Shown here in pieces: positions 18,814 to 28,655 of a DNA stretch of 64,000 nt; the stretch's first letter is position 1, and each line of letters starts with the position of its first letter. Where the stretch lies: positions 124,001 through 188,000 of the forward strand of contig NZ_JBHSGB010000002.1 in assembly GCF_042654345.1 (NCBI RefSeq). Direction: 5' to 3'. Source of the stretch: Pararheinheimera marina. Lineage in GTDB: Bacteria > Pseudomonadota > Gammaproteobacteria > Enterobacterales > Alteromonadaceae. The notes beneath the pieces were generated by a model. It searched no databases. It saw only the letters and a list, made by a program, of their open reading frames with translations, and was not told where the DNA came from. The position numbers and the translations under genes are program-made.

Positions 18814-19012
18814 AAAAAGTCATTCCTGTAGAGGTTTGATAGTGAGAAGTTTTTCGACTGAATGCGTTACCACTGCGCCCTGCGTCATCCTGCGCAGCAG
18901 CACCAGTATAGAATGCCGTAGAAGCCAGGCATTACGCCGGATTGAGTTGATCAAGGGGTGATATTGTTTCAGGACTTGACTAATCAGACTAGCTAACGAA
19001 TTCTAATAGCGC

Positions 19013-19031
19013 TTTTAAGTCTTACTTAAAA
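19013..19031. promoter_or_regulatory. Palindrome in front of the second LysR gene
   Basis: A perfect 8-bp inverted repeat (TTTTAAGT and ACTTAAAA, 3-nt spacer) lies just before the Shine-Dalgarno of the LysR gene at 19045. It is a likely autoregulatory or shared operator with the divergent dehydrogenase gene. Confidence 0.45.
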
Positions 19032-19044
19032 ATAACGAGGATCT

Positions 19045-19932
19045 ATGGCGCGGCGTAATCTGAATGAATTGCAGTATTTTGTCACTGTCGCCCGCGAAGG
19101 CAGCTTCACCAAAGCGGCAGCACAACTTGGCATTACCCCTTCAGCACTCAGCCAGGTGATCAGTGCGCTGGAAGCACAGCTGGGGATCCGGCTGCTGAAC
19201 CGGACCACCCGCAGTGTGCGGCCAACAGACGCAGGCGAACGCCTGATGAACAGCCTCGGCAGCCGCTTTGATGAAATTGACCACGAACTGGAAATGCTGT
19301 CGGCACTGCGCGACAAACCGGCGGGCACAGTGCGGATCACCTGCGCCGATTTCATTTTGCAGCAGACGCTGCTGCCCAAGCTCACGCCGCTGCTGCAGCA
19401 ATACCCGGACATTCAGATTGAATTTGATGTGTATTATGGCTTTCGTGACATTGTGGCCGAGCGGTTTGATGCTGGCATTCGTTTGGGCGGCACCATAGAC
19501 AAAGACATGGTGGCGATCCCGATCAGCGCCGGACTGAGAATGGCCGCCGTCGCTACCCCAGACTACTTCCATAAACATGGCGAACCGGCCACCCCAAAAG
19601 ACCTGATGCAACACAACTGCATCAATATCCGCTTTCCAACCCACGGTGGTTTGTATGTCTGGGAGTTTGAGAAAAACGGCGTACCACAGAATGTGCATGT
19701 GACAGGCCAGCTGGTCTTTAACAGCACTCCACACATAGTGCAGGCCGCGCTGCAAGGGCTCGGCATTGCCTTTCTGCCAGAAGATGAGTTTGCCCCTTAC
19801 CTTGCTCAGGGCCTGCTGCAACGAACCCTGACCGACTGGTGCCAGCCGTTCGACGGCTTCTACCTGTACTACCCCAGCAGAAAACAGCCATCTCCGGCAT
19901 TTTCGATGGTGATCGATGCACTAAGACTGTAG
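19045..19932 (+). CDS. LysR-family transcriptional regulator
   Basis: 295 residues, GAGG before ATG 19045. HTH: LNELQYFVTVAREGSFTKAA, LGITPSALSQVISALEAQLG, LLNRTTRSVRPTDAG. The effector domain is similar to that of the LysR at 16806 (FRDIVAERFDAGIRLGGTI, MAAVATPDYFHKHG, CQPFDGFYLYYPSRKQP), so the two are paralogues. It is divergent from the YahK-like dehydrogenase, its likely target. A strong terminator follows, and then the genomic island begins. Confidence 0.9.
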   Translation: MARRNLNELQYFVTVAREGSFTKAAAQLGITPSALSQVISALEAQLGIRLLNRTTRSVRPTDAGERLMNSLGSRFDEIDHELEMLSALRDKPAGTVRITCADFILQQTLLPKLTPLLQQYPDIQIEFDVYYGFRDIVAERFDAGIRLGGTIDKDMVAIPISAGLRMAAVATPDYFHKHGEPATPKDLMQHNCINIRFPTHGGLYVWEFEKNGVPQNVHVTGQLVFNSTPHIVQAALQGLGIAFLPEDEFAPYLAQGLLQRTLTDWCQPFDGFYLYYPSRKQPSPAFSMVIDALRL

Positions 19933-19977
19933 TCAGCGCACACCTTAACCTCTCACTTCAGTAGTTTTAAGATGAGA

Positions 19978-20004
19978 AAAAACCCTGCAGTTGCAGGGTT
20001 TTTA
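19978..20004 (+). terminator. Rho-independent terminator after the LysR gene
   Basis: A 9-bp stem (19981-19989 with 19992-20000), 2-nt loop and a T-run. The A-run before it makes it potentially bidirectional. It is the last feature of the left flank before the island. Confidence 0.88.
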
Positions 20005-20380
20005 GCGAAAACAATCAAAATGGAAGCACTTACCTTTCACCAGAAAATAACGCACAAACCATTGAATGAATGGAGTTTAAGGCGAAAACAACGCAATTTA
20101 TGGAAAAAGTATAACGTATCGGTGTTAAAACTGATTTTACGTTACATTTTGCCATTTTTCGCCTTGAATCATTGTAGCAACACAACGAATCACTAATATC
20201 TATCTGATTTTAAATCACAATTTCAATTGTTAATTATTTGTTTTATTTCAAATCCCAGTAATATCGCCTTCAGAGCATCCATTTCGTCATTTCTGATTGA
20301 ATTCATCGCTGTACCGATATAGCGTAAATGAACCAACGATAAACTGATTTGTTTTTTTTAACCTGGAGACCTTTTTATCC
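20005..20380. other. AT-rich intergenic stretch at the left island boundary
   Basis: No credible gene; the open frame at 19972-20196 starts in the terminator and looks like chance. It contains a perfect 10-bp inverted repeat (AAGGCGAAAA at 20079-20088 and TTTTCGCCTT at 20156-20165). It also has a short motif GTTACA...ATTTTGCCA (20141-20154) that recurs, with a 4-base insertion, at 42833-42851 near the other island end. It probably contains the left junction of the mobile element. Confidence 0.35.
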
Positions 20381-21538
20381 ATGAGCTGGCGATTCAGAAA
20401 ATCTTTCAGTCCCCTCCCAGGAGTCCGTATCACCCTATCTCCAAGCGGCGTATCAACCTCTGTAGGAGCCGGACCATTCAGGACAACAATTGGCCCCCGC
20501 GGGACTTCTGTGACGGCAAGGATTCCAGGCACGGGACTGTCTTACAGACACACGATCAGCCCAAATTCAAATCATCAGAGCAGTCAGAGTCATCAGCAAG
20601 ACGACGTTGGTAACCATGTACTGCCTGGCATAGATGCAAATGAGCTGGACGACATTAAAAGCGCAGGCTCCCGGTCATTAACGACACCCGGTCTCACCGA
20701 ATTCAAACGGCTTCTCGAATCCGCATCAAGTGAACACCGGATAATTGTCTCAGAACTTGGCAAAGCCAAATCAGAGGAATCAATCACCGTTGGTCGGTAT
20801 ACCAGTTGGCACAATGGATGGCTGAGACGAAAACTGTTTCCAAACAAATTTGAACAACTCAGAGTTATCGCCGAAGAGTCCACCGACAAGCGGGTCGAGC
20901 TGGAGGAACAAGAACAGCTGGCAAGATTACAAACTCAAATCGATATACCTGAGCATGTTGCCCACTCATACAACCAGCTGATAGATGAATTTTCTATGTT
21001 GGCTCATAGTGATCGGATATGGGACACCATCGGCCAGCGAGCAACAAACAGGGTCGTGGAACGGACGATGGCCACCCGTGTTATCGATCGCAACCCTGTA
21101 AATTTTGAGCTTGGGCAATGTGAGATTATTGAATCTGATTGGACGGTCCCCCACCTGGAAAATGCCAATGGTGGAGATCTCTACTTATATCCAGCGTTCG
21201 TACTGTATTTCGTTACAGCGGACAGCTTCGCGTTGTTGGAATACAAAGACCTAACAGTTACCTTTGATTTATCCAATTTTATCGAAGAAGAGATCATCCC
21301 TTATGATGCGAAAACCGTTGGGCACACCTGGGCCAAGGTGAATAAAGACGGCTCGCCGGATAGGCGGTTCAAAGACAATTATCAGATCCCCATTGCCGAA
21401 TACGGCAGAATCGCCATCAAATCAAAAACGGGCTTGAATGAAGAGTACCTCATCAGTAACGCTGACAAGGCCAAATCATTTTATGGGACATGGCGAAATT
21501 TCTTTCAGGCGGTGCACTCAACAAGCCAAAGAGCATGA
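20381..21538 (+). CDS. DUF4236 domain protein of unknown function, island cargo
   Basis: 385 residues. Positions 2-55 are a clear DUF4236 domain (WRFRKSFSPLPGVRITLSPS, then GVSTSVGAGPFRTTIGPRGT and RIPGTGLSYR). The remaining 330 residues are hydrophilic with a charged helical stretch (about 110-190), and no family is recognised. GGAG lies 12 bases before ATG 20381. DUF4236 proteins occur scattered near mobile and defence genes, and function is unknown. It precedes the HATPase/DUF3883 gene by 250 bp on the same strand, so the two may form one transcription unit. Confidence 0.7.
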   Translation: MSWRFRKSFSPLPGVRITLSPSGVSTSVGAGPFRTTIGPRGTSVTARIPGTGLSYRHTISPNSNHQSSQSHQQDDVGNHVLPGIDANELDDIKSAGSRSLTTPGLTEFKRLLESASSEHRIIVSELGKAKSEESITVGRYTSWHNGWLRRKLFPNKFEQLRVIAEESTDKRVELEEQEQLARLQTQIDIPEHVAHSYNQLIDEFSMLAHSDRIWDTIGQRATNRVVERTMATRVIDRNPVNFELGQCEIIESDWTVPHLENANGGDLYLYPAFVLYFVTADSFALLEYKDLTVTFDLSNFIEEEIIPYDAKTVGHTWAKVNKDGSPDRRFKDNYQIPIAEYGRIAIKSKTGLNEEYLISNADKAKSFYGTWRNFFQAVHSTSQRA

Positions 21539-21788
21539 AAAGACACAGTCATCACCGGTTGAGCTCAGGCAACTTTGCGATTTCTTTTATTTTGTTGCAG
21601 CCTAATACTACCAACAGAGAACTAATATGTTGTCAGACAAGTTTGGGTCAGAGACAAGTCACTTCAAAAAAGTGTGATTGTTAGCAACAAATATCCAATA
21701 TGAAGTGATATCAGGATTTACGATTACCTTAAACAGATGTGGGCAAACGTGGCATCCACATCGGATGATTAACCCAAAAGGAAGTGGC

Positions 21789-24700
21789 ATGACATCGAAC
21801 TATGAAGCAATTTGCGAGGAAAACAGAGAGAGTTATGGAACCAAAGGTGCTCAGAAATCTGGAAAATTGGCCGCGGGACTATACGACGACCGAACACATT
21901 TCATCTTCGAGCTTCTGCAAAACGCTGAAGACGCTCTGGGTAGGCGGGCCGACTGGCAAGGCTCGCGCAGGGTTACATTTACCCTCAGCTCTACACGCCT
22001 AATTCTTTCACACTTCGGCAAGCCTTTTAGCGAGGCCGACGTTAAAAGCGTTTGTGATATCGCAGAGAGCACCAAGAACGAATCATCTATTGGTCGCTTC
22101 GGACTGGGGTTCAAATCCGTCTACACCGTCACCGATCTCCCAGAGATTCACTCCGGCGACGAAGACTTTGCTATCGAAAATTATGTTTTCCCTAAGAGAC
22201 TGGTTCGCTCAATACGCGCTGCGGACGAGACCCAAATAATCCTTCCGCTTAAGCCAGAAGACGAAAGTGCAGAGCAAGACATCAAGGTAGGATTGCACAA
22301 CTTGGGCCCCGGAGCGCTGCTATTTCTGCGCCAGATTGACGAGATCAACTGGAGTGTCGAGGGTGGCGCATCAGGGTTCTACATGCGCAATATACCAGAA
22401 TCTCTCGGGCGAAATGTCCAACGTATTACTGTGATTGGTAAAGAAGATAACCAACCTGAGATTGATCAGAACTGGCTGGTATTCCACCGAGACGTGTTTT
22501 CTGGAATGGGACAGAAAGTTGGAAGGGTGGAGATCGCTTTTTGTCTGGTTACATCGAAAGATAATCCAGATCGTTGGACGGTACAACCGATTGCCAAGTC
22601 ACCAATGGTGGTTTTTTTTCCAACAGTAGTTGAGAGCCACCTTGGCTTTCTTGTCCAAGGACCGTACCGTACAACGCCGAGTCGCGACAACATTCCGCCG
22701 GGCGATCCATGGAATCAACATTTGGTCACAGAGACGTCCCGCTTGCTAGTCGAGGCTATGCGGTGGATGCGAGGCAACTCAATGCTGGATGTCGAAGCAT
22801 TGCGCTGCCTGCCGTTTGACGGCGAGAAATTTCCACAGGATTCACGATTCGCACCGATGTTTGATGCAGTCCGGAAAGCGTTTCAAGACGAGGATCTGCT
22901 TCCAACCTTCGATAACAGGCATGTCAATGCTAAACAAGCCAAGCTGGCGCGCACACAAGAATTGCGCGAGCTGTTGAGCCCAGAGCAGGTTGCAACCCTC
23001 TTTGGTTCGGAGGTCGCTGTTTGGCTGTCGGGAGATATTACACAAGACAAAGCCCCCGACATTCGCCAGTACCTGATGCGCCAGCTTGAGATTGAAGAGA
23101 TAACGCCAATCAAGTTGGTACCGAGCCTGACAAAAACGTTCCTAGAAGCCCAATCAGATGCTTGGATACTCCGGCTATACGAGTTTTTGAATGGCCAGGA
23201 AAATGCTCTGCGTCGCTATCTGGAGACTGTTCCGCTTATTCGCCTCGATGATGGTACGCATGTCGTCGCGCGCGCGAATGGAGAGGCGAAGGCTTTTCTC
23301 CCCAGCAGCATCTCAACCGGGTTCCCTACTGTCCGTCGTTCAGTTTGCACAACATCAGAGGCTCGCGCTTTCCTCACCTCATTGAAAATCACTGAACCAG
23401 ATCCAGTGGATGACATCATTCGAAACATCCTGCCGAAATATCGGCAGGAAATATTAAATTTGGAAGATGATGTTTACGCTAACGATATCGAACGAATCTG
23501 TACAGCTTTTAGAACCGACTCAGCGAACCAAAAAGAGAAACTCCGCACAGCTTTGCGAGACACATCTTTTGTGATGTCGATCCATACAGCTGACGGTGAG
23601 CGAATCAGAGCGCAGCCTGAGCAGATATACATCGCAACGGATCGTTTGAAACAGCTATTTGCCGGTGTGAAAGGTGTCTTCATCGTTGATGATAATTACG
23701 GCTGCCTGCGAGGCGAGAACGTACGTGATCTTTTAGAGTCATGTGGCGCATTACGTTATCCACGTCCGATCAAAGATCCAATGAGTTTAACTTCTGAGCA
23801 GATGCTGTATTTGCGCCGAAAAACCGGTTACGAAGACACTTCAGGAATAAACGATCGAGTGATCGACTGGTCGCTTCAAGGGTTTGATGCTCTCATCGAA
23901 CTCTTGCCAAAATTGCCCTTAGAACAACGAGCTGAGCGCGGACGCTTGATCTGGGAGAGTCTCGGCGACTTGGCGGAGCGTCGCGGGCAAAGTATCTTTT
24001 ATGGTTCGTACACATGGACCCACCACGGTGAACGCAAGACGCCACCATTTCCTGCGGCTTTCATACGTAACATCACAACCGCAGCTTGGGTGCTCAATAC
24101 TAACAACGAACTCGTACCGCCTAGTCTTGTGGTATTCGACACCCTTAATTGGAAACCCAATCCTTTCCTGTTAACCCAAATCATGTTCAAGCCCCCACTC
24201 ATAGATCAGCTAGCGAAAGAAGCCGGGATTGATCCTGCCGCGCTCGATCTGCTGCGTAAGCTCGGTATCACAAATGTAGCTGACTTGACTGCTAGGCTCG
24301 GTATCATTGAACAGCAAACAAAGACCGAGACTCCTGAAGCAGAGGCCAATATGGCATCCGACATAGAGCAAGGAAGTGATGACACGCCAGACATGAATCA
24401 GGAAGCTCCAGCCCCTAATACAGACAATAACGAGCCAGGTAACCGTGGCCCCGGTAGCCAAGGCGGAACTCGGTCTGGTTGGTCAGGCTATAGCGGTCCT
24501 TCAAGTGGCGGTGGAAAAGGTAACGGAACAGGTGGAGGAGGTCAGGGAGAGCGGAAATCAGGCTCGGTCGGTGGCAAGCCATTTATCTCTTATATCGGTA
24601 CCCATCCTGACGATGAAGATAGCGACCCCGATGGCCTCGACCACGCAGCTCGAATGCAAATCGAGGAACAAGCCATCTCGTTGATCATTCAACAGGAACC

Positions 24701-25043
24701 GACGCTACAACGTACACAGAAGGGCAACCCAGGCTTTGATCTATTCGAAACAAATGATAGCGGACAACAAGTACGGTGGGTCGAGGTCAAGTCGATGACA
24801 GGTAGTCTGTTAAACCGTCCAGTCGGTGTATCCCACACACAATTCGACTTCGCAAGCAAAAAAGGTGACGCCTTTTGGCTATACATCGTAGAGCATGCAA
24901 CAACTCCGGAAAAAGCCAGGGTGCTGCGGATTCAGAACCCAACAGCCCATGCTCGGACATTTACGTTCGACCATGGATGGAGTCAAATTGCCCTAACTGA
25001 ACCACCAAAAGGAACAAAACTGAATACCGAAAACCATGCCTAA
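21789..25043 (+). CDS. Sacsin-like HATPase protein with C-terminal DUF3883 (nuclease-like)
   Basis: 1084 residues from ATG 21789 (AAGGAAG upstream; the frame opens at 21678). The N-terminus is a GHKL/Hsp90-type ATPase as in sacsin repeats: N-box FELLQNAEDA (about 40-49), LSHFGKPF replacing DNG, and G-box GRFGLGFKSVY (about 102-112). A long uncharacterised middle follows, then a Gly/Ser/Asn-rich linker (about 900-960). The end is DUF3883 (about 980-1084), with GFDLFETND and WVEVKSM, a D...ExK pattern compatible with a PD-(D/E)XK nuclease fold. Such HATPase+DUF3883 proteins are found in defence islands. An ATP-gated nuclease acting on invading DNA is inference. Confidence 0.8.
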   Translation: MTSNYEAICEENRESYGTKGAQKSGKLAAGLYDDRTHFIFELLQNAEDALGRRADWQGSRRVTFTLSSTRLILSHFGKPFSEADVKSVCDIAESTKNESSIGRFGLGFKSVYTVTDLPEIHSGDEDFAIENYVFPKRLVRSIRAADETQIILPLKPEDESAEQDIKVGLHNLGPGALLFLRQIDEINWSVEGGASGFYMRNIPESLGRNVQRITVIGKEDNQPEIDQNWLVFHRDVFSGMGQKVGRVEIAFCLVTSKDNPDRWTVQPIAKSPMVVFFPTVVESHLGFLVQGPYRTTPSRDNIPPGDPWNQHLVTETSRLLVEAMRWMRGNSMLDVEALRCLPFDGEKFPQDSRFAPMFDAVRKAFQDEDLLPTFDNRHVNAKQAKLARTQELRELLSPEQVATLFGSEVAVWLSGDITQDKAPDIRQYLMRQLEIEEITPIKLVPSLTKTFLEAQSDAWILRLYEFLNGQENALRRYLETVPLIRLDDGTHVVARANGEAKAFLPSSISTGFPTVRRSVCTTSEARAFLTSLKITEPDPVDDIIRNILPKYRQEILNLEDDVYANDIERICTAFRTDSANQKEKLRTALRDTSFVMSIHTADGERIRAQPEQIYIATDRLKQLFAGVKGVFIVDDNYGCLRGENVRDLLESCGALRYPRPIKDPMSLTSEQMLYLRRKTGYEDTSGINDRVIDWSLQGFDALIELLPKLPLEQRAERGRLIWESLGDLAERRGQSIFYGSYTWTHHGERKTPPFPAAFIRNITTAAWVLNTNNELVPPSLVVFDTLNWKPNPFLLTQIMFKPPLIDQLAKEAGIDPAALDLLRKLGITNVADLTARLGIIEQQTKTETPEAEANMASDIEQGSDDTPDMNQEAPAPNTDNNEPGNRGPGSQGGTRSGWSGYSGPSSGGGKGNGTGGGGQGERKSGSVGGKPFISYIGTHPDDEDSDPDGLDHAARMQIEEQAISLIIQQEPTLQRTQKGNPGFDLFETNDSGQQVRWVEVKSMTGSLLNRPVGVSHTQFDFASKKGDAFWLYIVEHATTPEKARVLRIQNPTAHARTFTFDHGWSQIALTEPPKGTKLNTENHA

Positions 25044-25619
25044 ACAACCGGCTCTCCATCGGTACGACAACACAAGCAGCATAAACAAACAGAAACCTCA
25101 GCAATTGTTGAGTTTGAAAGCTTGAATGAAGTTCGGGAGCGCACAGAACACTGGATGCGGGAATACAACGAAGAGCAGAGACGGAAAACTCTAATTTAGG
25201 CTGCCACTAAAAACGGGATGTTTACCAGTGCATTCCGTTGTATCAGCAGACTGTATCGAGTATGCCTTGATACCGGCTCAGAACCAAGCATTGGAAATCC
25301 CGGCAACTCTGTTGTTGTGTAACCTCACAACACCTAGATACTCACGTTAAAGTGCAAATAAAATCAGCGCCAAGATCGGCGAAATTGAATGGCACACGCA
25401 CGTTTGATCGCAATGACCAATTTAAATTGTGAAATGCCAGTAGGTAAATGAATAGGGTCTAATAAATGGAAAACCCCGGCTCTATGTCCGGGGTGAAAAC
25501 TCTAGGTCTTTGTTGAAAGTCTTATCAGTTTACTGAAATTGGAGCAGACAACCAACCTGTTGGAAAGTATGATGGGTTTTGACAGATTCGTCAACTCTTA
25601 AAGCAAAGGATGTCCAAGG
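25044..25619. other. 576-bp intergenic stretch with IS debris
   Basis: It holds the tail of an IS3-type transposase (25110-25199) and a hairpin (CCCCGG at 25474-25479 with CCGGGG at 25488-25493, A/T-rich flanks). The hairpin could terminate leftward transcription. Otherwise no gene is seen. Confidence 0.5.
25110..25199 (+). pseudogene. 3' remnant of an IS3-family transposase (OrfB end)
   Basis: Twenty-nine codons before the stop TAG (25197-25199) read EFESLNEVRERTEHWMREYN then EEQRRKTLI. This is the end of the rve integrase domain of IS3-family OrfB, where F-SL-EVR--T--W--YNE is highly conserved. The rest of the element is missing. It indicates an old insertion and deletion inside the island. 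Confidence 0.7.
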
Positions 25620-26561
25620 ATGAGTAGGATTGTAGTTTACCCTGCACACATCAAAACAGATTTGATTACACACGGAAGATTGCAGAGCTATTTAAACACA
25701 TTTCAAGTGAACGATGATCGTGATCTGCTCGGTGTTTACCTGTGGAACAAACACATTTGTTCAACAATTTATCCTTTGTTGGCTGCTGCTGAAATTTCAT
25801 TAAGAAATTCAATTGATTCAGCGCTAACAAAAAAAATGGGGAATGCGTGGTGGACGGGGGCAAAACTTCAATTCAGTTCATACAATCCAACTCAACCTAC
25901 ACCGCATTCAGTTAAGGTTGTCAAAGATAACTTTCAAAAAGCATTCCATCAAGCCAAACGTGATATGCGTTCACGCTACAACTCACATGCAAAACCTTCA
26001 CACAGCCAAATTGTTGCGAATACTGACTTGTCTACTTGGGAACACATTTTCGACGGGGAATTTTTTGGTCAGGTGACTAAGCCAAATGGAGTAGTAACCC
26101 CATTGATTTGGCCATCAAACTTAGGGTCTGTGTTCAGAGGCACTTGGCCAATGACATCAACGTCAAACTTTCTGCATTATGTGAAAGATCTTGTTAAAAC
26201 TGTTAGAGAATTCAGGAATCGAGTTTCACATAATGAACCGATATGGAAAAAATACGGAATTACTAATGAACAACAAGCAATCACGTATCTACATGAAAAA
26301 ATATCAAAAATTGACGAGTTAATTACATTAATTTGCCCTCAAAAACGTGCGATATTAGCGCAGCAAAATTTATTTGAGAACGCCTACAGGGCTGCATCTA
26401 TTGCAGAAATTCGAAGGTTTCAAGGCCGTGAAGGGATTCACAAAGTTACATCGATTCGTAAGTTCAGAAAATTACTAAAAGAAAGTCATGGAGTCGAGAA
26501 TAAGAGCGTTATGATAAAGAACGGAAAAAGCAGTATAGCAATACTGACTCTCGCCCCGTGA
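25620..26561 (+). CDS. Abi_2/AbiD/F-like abortive infection protein (HEPN)
   Basis: 313 residues. N-terminal HITHGRLQSYL-type start and LLAAAEISLRNSIDSALTKK, plus the C-terminal REFRNRVSHNEPIWKK, are the hallmarks of Abi-like (Abi_2) proteins. RNRVSHNEP is an R-x4-6-H HEPN motif, usually a metal-independent RNase site. AAAGGA lies nine bases before ATG 25620. It is noticeably AT-richer than the flanking chromosome. It probably acts alone as an abortive-infection RNase; target unknown. Confidence 0.75.
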   Translation: MSRIVVYPAHIKTDLITHGRLQSYLNTFQVNDDRDLLGVYLWNKHICSTIYPLLAAAEISLRNSIDSALTKKMGNAWWTGAKLQFSSYNPTQPTPHSVKVVKDNFQKAFHQAKRDMRSRYNSHAKPSHSQIVANTDLSTWEHIFDGEFFGQVTKPNGVVTPLIWPSNLGSVFRGTWPMTSTSNFLHYVKDLVKTVREFRNRVSHNEPIWKKYGITNEQQAITYLHEKISKIDELITLICPQKRAILAQQNLFENAYRAASIAEIRRFQGREGIHKVTSIRKFRKLLKESHGVENKSVMIKNGKSSIAILTLAP

Positions 26562-26708
26562 AAATGGAATAGATTGCATGATCCGTAGACTCCGTTTCAA
26601 AATGTCAGATGTCTACGAACCTCCTAGTCAAAAGTACATTATTCGCTATCGTGATTAATACATATTCGGATGCAACCAGTTGTTATGCCGTCATACATAC
26701 GGCATGTC

Positions 26709-28655
26709 TCATAAGTCTTCCCAATCTGTAGGCACCAGCGCAGGTGGCTTTGTCCAAGGCTCTTCGACCAGCGCGTCCTGGAACCATTGATCCCGCAAGT
26801 TGGCATGCTCAGTTACGATCAGTTGGAAACCTGGCACTTCCTCTTGAGTGAATTTCAGCAACAACTCGAATAACCGACGTACAGCATCCAGATCAGCGTC
26901 CCTTTCAGTGTTCTGCACCGAGCCATCGGCATCTCTGTAAACCTGCTCGGACGGAAAATAGACTTGAGTTGGTTGATCGATCAGCATAAAACGCGGTAGC
27001 GGTCGATTGTTCTGTGCTGCGAATAGGTGTAACGCAAGTAATGCCGACAAATGGTAGGCCAAATGGTTTTCGCCGCCGCCAGTTCGACTCATCGGCACCG
27101 GGCGTTCGGGACGATCGAAGATGATCGTTAACTGGGGGAGGCTTAACCTTGCAGGGAAAGGTGCGAATTCGGCATTGAACTGTTGGATATATCTGGAAAC
27201 TTGTGCAGAGATATTATTTAGGATCGAGGTGAGGCGCTCATTGCTGTCGTCATCGCCAATTTCATCCTCAAGCTGTCTGACTTTATTGGTTAGACGGCGG
27301 TTCTCGGCTTCAAGTTTAGCAATGTCCTCATTGGGAAGGAGAGTTTCTAAAAATAGACTGATGCGGCCTACAACACGCGCAGCTGCATTATTGCGGGTAC
27401 GCATTTGGGATATTACTTCGTTGGCCGATATTGCCGCAGACAGTTCTGCTTCCTTGTGTTTGATCTTACTTACTATATCCTCAACTTTCCCTGTTAACTC
27501 GGTCAAGTAGGCTTCAAGTTTTGGGCGCTGGCCAGTGGCAACGCGCAATTCCTTTTCGAGCGATTTCAGCTCGTTAATCAGAACAACAGCGACTGGAGAC
27601 TCTAACGCCAGGTTAGGTTCGCTAAATGGCCATTGCCACTCGCCACTATCTGAGTTCTTTGGTAGCGCTTTAATTGAGGCGAGTCGATGTATCTGTTCGG
27701 CTGCTTCGGTTTCATATCCACCAGCTCGCTTGGCGAATTGTCGTGCGGCATCAATCTTAGCCTGAGTGTCCCGACGATCTTGTCGCAACTGGACCAATTC
27801 TTCCTCCAGAAGCGAAATGCGGTTGCTATCGTCGTCTGCTGGCGTATCGGGTTTCCAAGTCAAAACCGATGTCAACGCCTCGACAACCTTGTCAGCACTC
27901 AAACTCTCGAAAATGTTCCCAAGAATCCCTACCGCCTTTGCTTCCGAATAGAGACCAATAGCCTGCTCATGCATCGAGTCGACGGCACCACGCGCATGCT
28001 CTAGCTTCTTGTGGATAAGCTTCAGGTCCCTTTGAGCAATACGTAACTTAGATTCCAATTCATAACGGTTATGGGAAGAAACACCAAGTAAGATCGGCAG
28101 CGTATCCCGGATTGTCTGTGGTAGGTACTGCTCGTTTTGCCGATAAAAAAGTTGATCTTTGTTTGCGACGAGCCCCTGCTTCTGAAACAAGTAGTAAAAC
28201 GTATGCTTAATGTTCGCATCGAAACTAACGCGGCTGTGTTCAAGTGCGACCTGCGTACGATTCTCTGGAATACCGAGTAGCCGCGATAATAGCTCGACAA
28301 CACCCTCGTCGTCTGTGTTTACTACCAACTCGTCGAACGAGGGAATCTGCAACCGAACGCCCCTGCGTATCATTGCTGTGCTGCAACTAGCACCACCACC
28401 AGATGGGGTGGGCTTTGCAACTAACACCTGTTCTTTATCGAACTGATAAATCACAGTGAACCAGGCAACCTTGTCTCGAATAATACCTTCAGGGACGTTA
28501 AACGTAGAGCGCCCCATGCAATACTCTATGATTTCCGACAATGCTGATTTGCCAGTGGAGGAACGACCAGTAATGATATTGAGTCCGTCTACGTTGAACT
28601 TTAGGTCGCGACGCTGACCGTTATGGCTGTAAACATGGATAGAGTTAATTTTCAT
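26709..28655 (-). CDS. DUF3732 ABC/SMC-like ATPase of an ABC three-component (ABC-3C) system
   Basis: 648 residues, started at ATG 28655, whose ATGA overlaps the stop of the upstream gene. Walker A is ITGRSSTGKSALS (about 28-40). A long coiled coil runs through the middle (about 190-520, Lys/Glu/Leu-rich). SRTGGGENHLAYHLSALLAL forms the signature region, FMLIDQPTQVYFPSE is Walker B, and a C-terminal TEHANL is a switch His. This is the DUF3732 class of ABC-type ATPases from ABC-3C conflict systems. It is the last gene of a three-gene operon with the nuclease and middle-component genes. The ATPase is thought to sense or engage nucleic acid and license the effector. Confidence 0.85.
   Translation of the reverse strand: MKINSIHVYSHNGQRRDLKFNVDGLNIITGRSSTGKSALSEIIEYCMGRSTFNVPEGIIRDKVAWFTVIYQFDKEQVLVAKPTPSGGGASCSTAMIRRGVRLQIPSFDELVVNTDDEGVVELLSRLLGIPENRTQVALEHSRVSFDANIKHTFYYLFQKQGLVANKDQLFYRQNEQYLPQTIRDTLPILLGVSSHNRYELESKLRIAQRDLKLIHKKLEHARGAVDSMHEQAIGLYSEAKAVGILGNIFESLSADKVVEALTSVLTWKPDTPADDDSNRISLLEEELVQLRQDRRDTQAKIDAARQFAKRAGGYETEAAEQIHRLASIKALPKNSDSGEWQWPFSEPNLALESPVAVVLINELKSLEKELRVATGQRPKLEAYLTELTGKVEDIVSKIKHKEAELSAAISANEVISQMRTRNNAAARVVGRISLFLETLLPNEDIAKLEAENRRLTNKVRQLEDEIGDDDSNERLTSILNNISAQVSRYIQQFNAEFAPFPARLSLPQLTIIFDRPERPVPMSRTGGGENHLAYHLSALLALHLFAAQNNRPLPRFMLIDQPTQVYFPSEQVYRDADGSVQNTERDADLDAVRRLFELLLKFTQEEVPGFQLIVTEHANLRDQWFQDALVEEPWTKPPALVPTDWEDL

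Noticed and set aside
19972..20196. 74-codon plus-strand frame at the island edge
   Set aside because: Begins inside the LysR terminator, no ribosome site, no family; treated as intergenic DNA.
25465..25500. Strong terminator after the HATPase gene
   Set aside because: The hairpin lacks a T-run in the plus direction and lies over 400 bp after the stop; noted only as a possible leftward hairpin.
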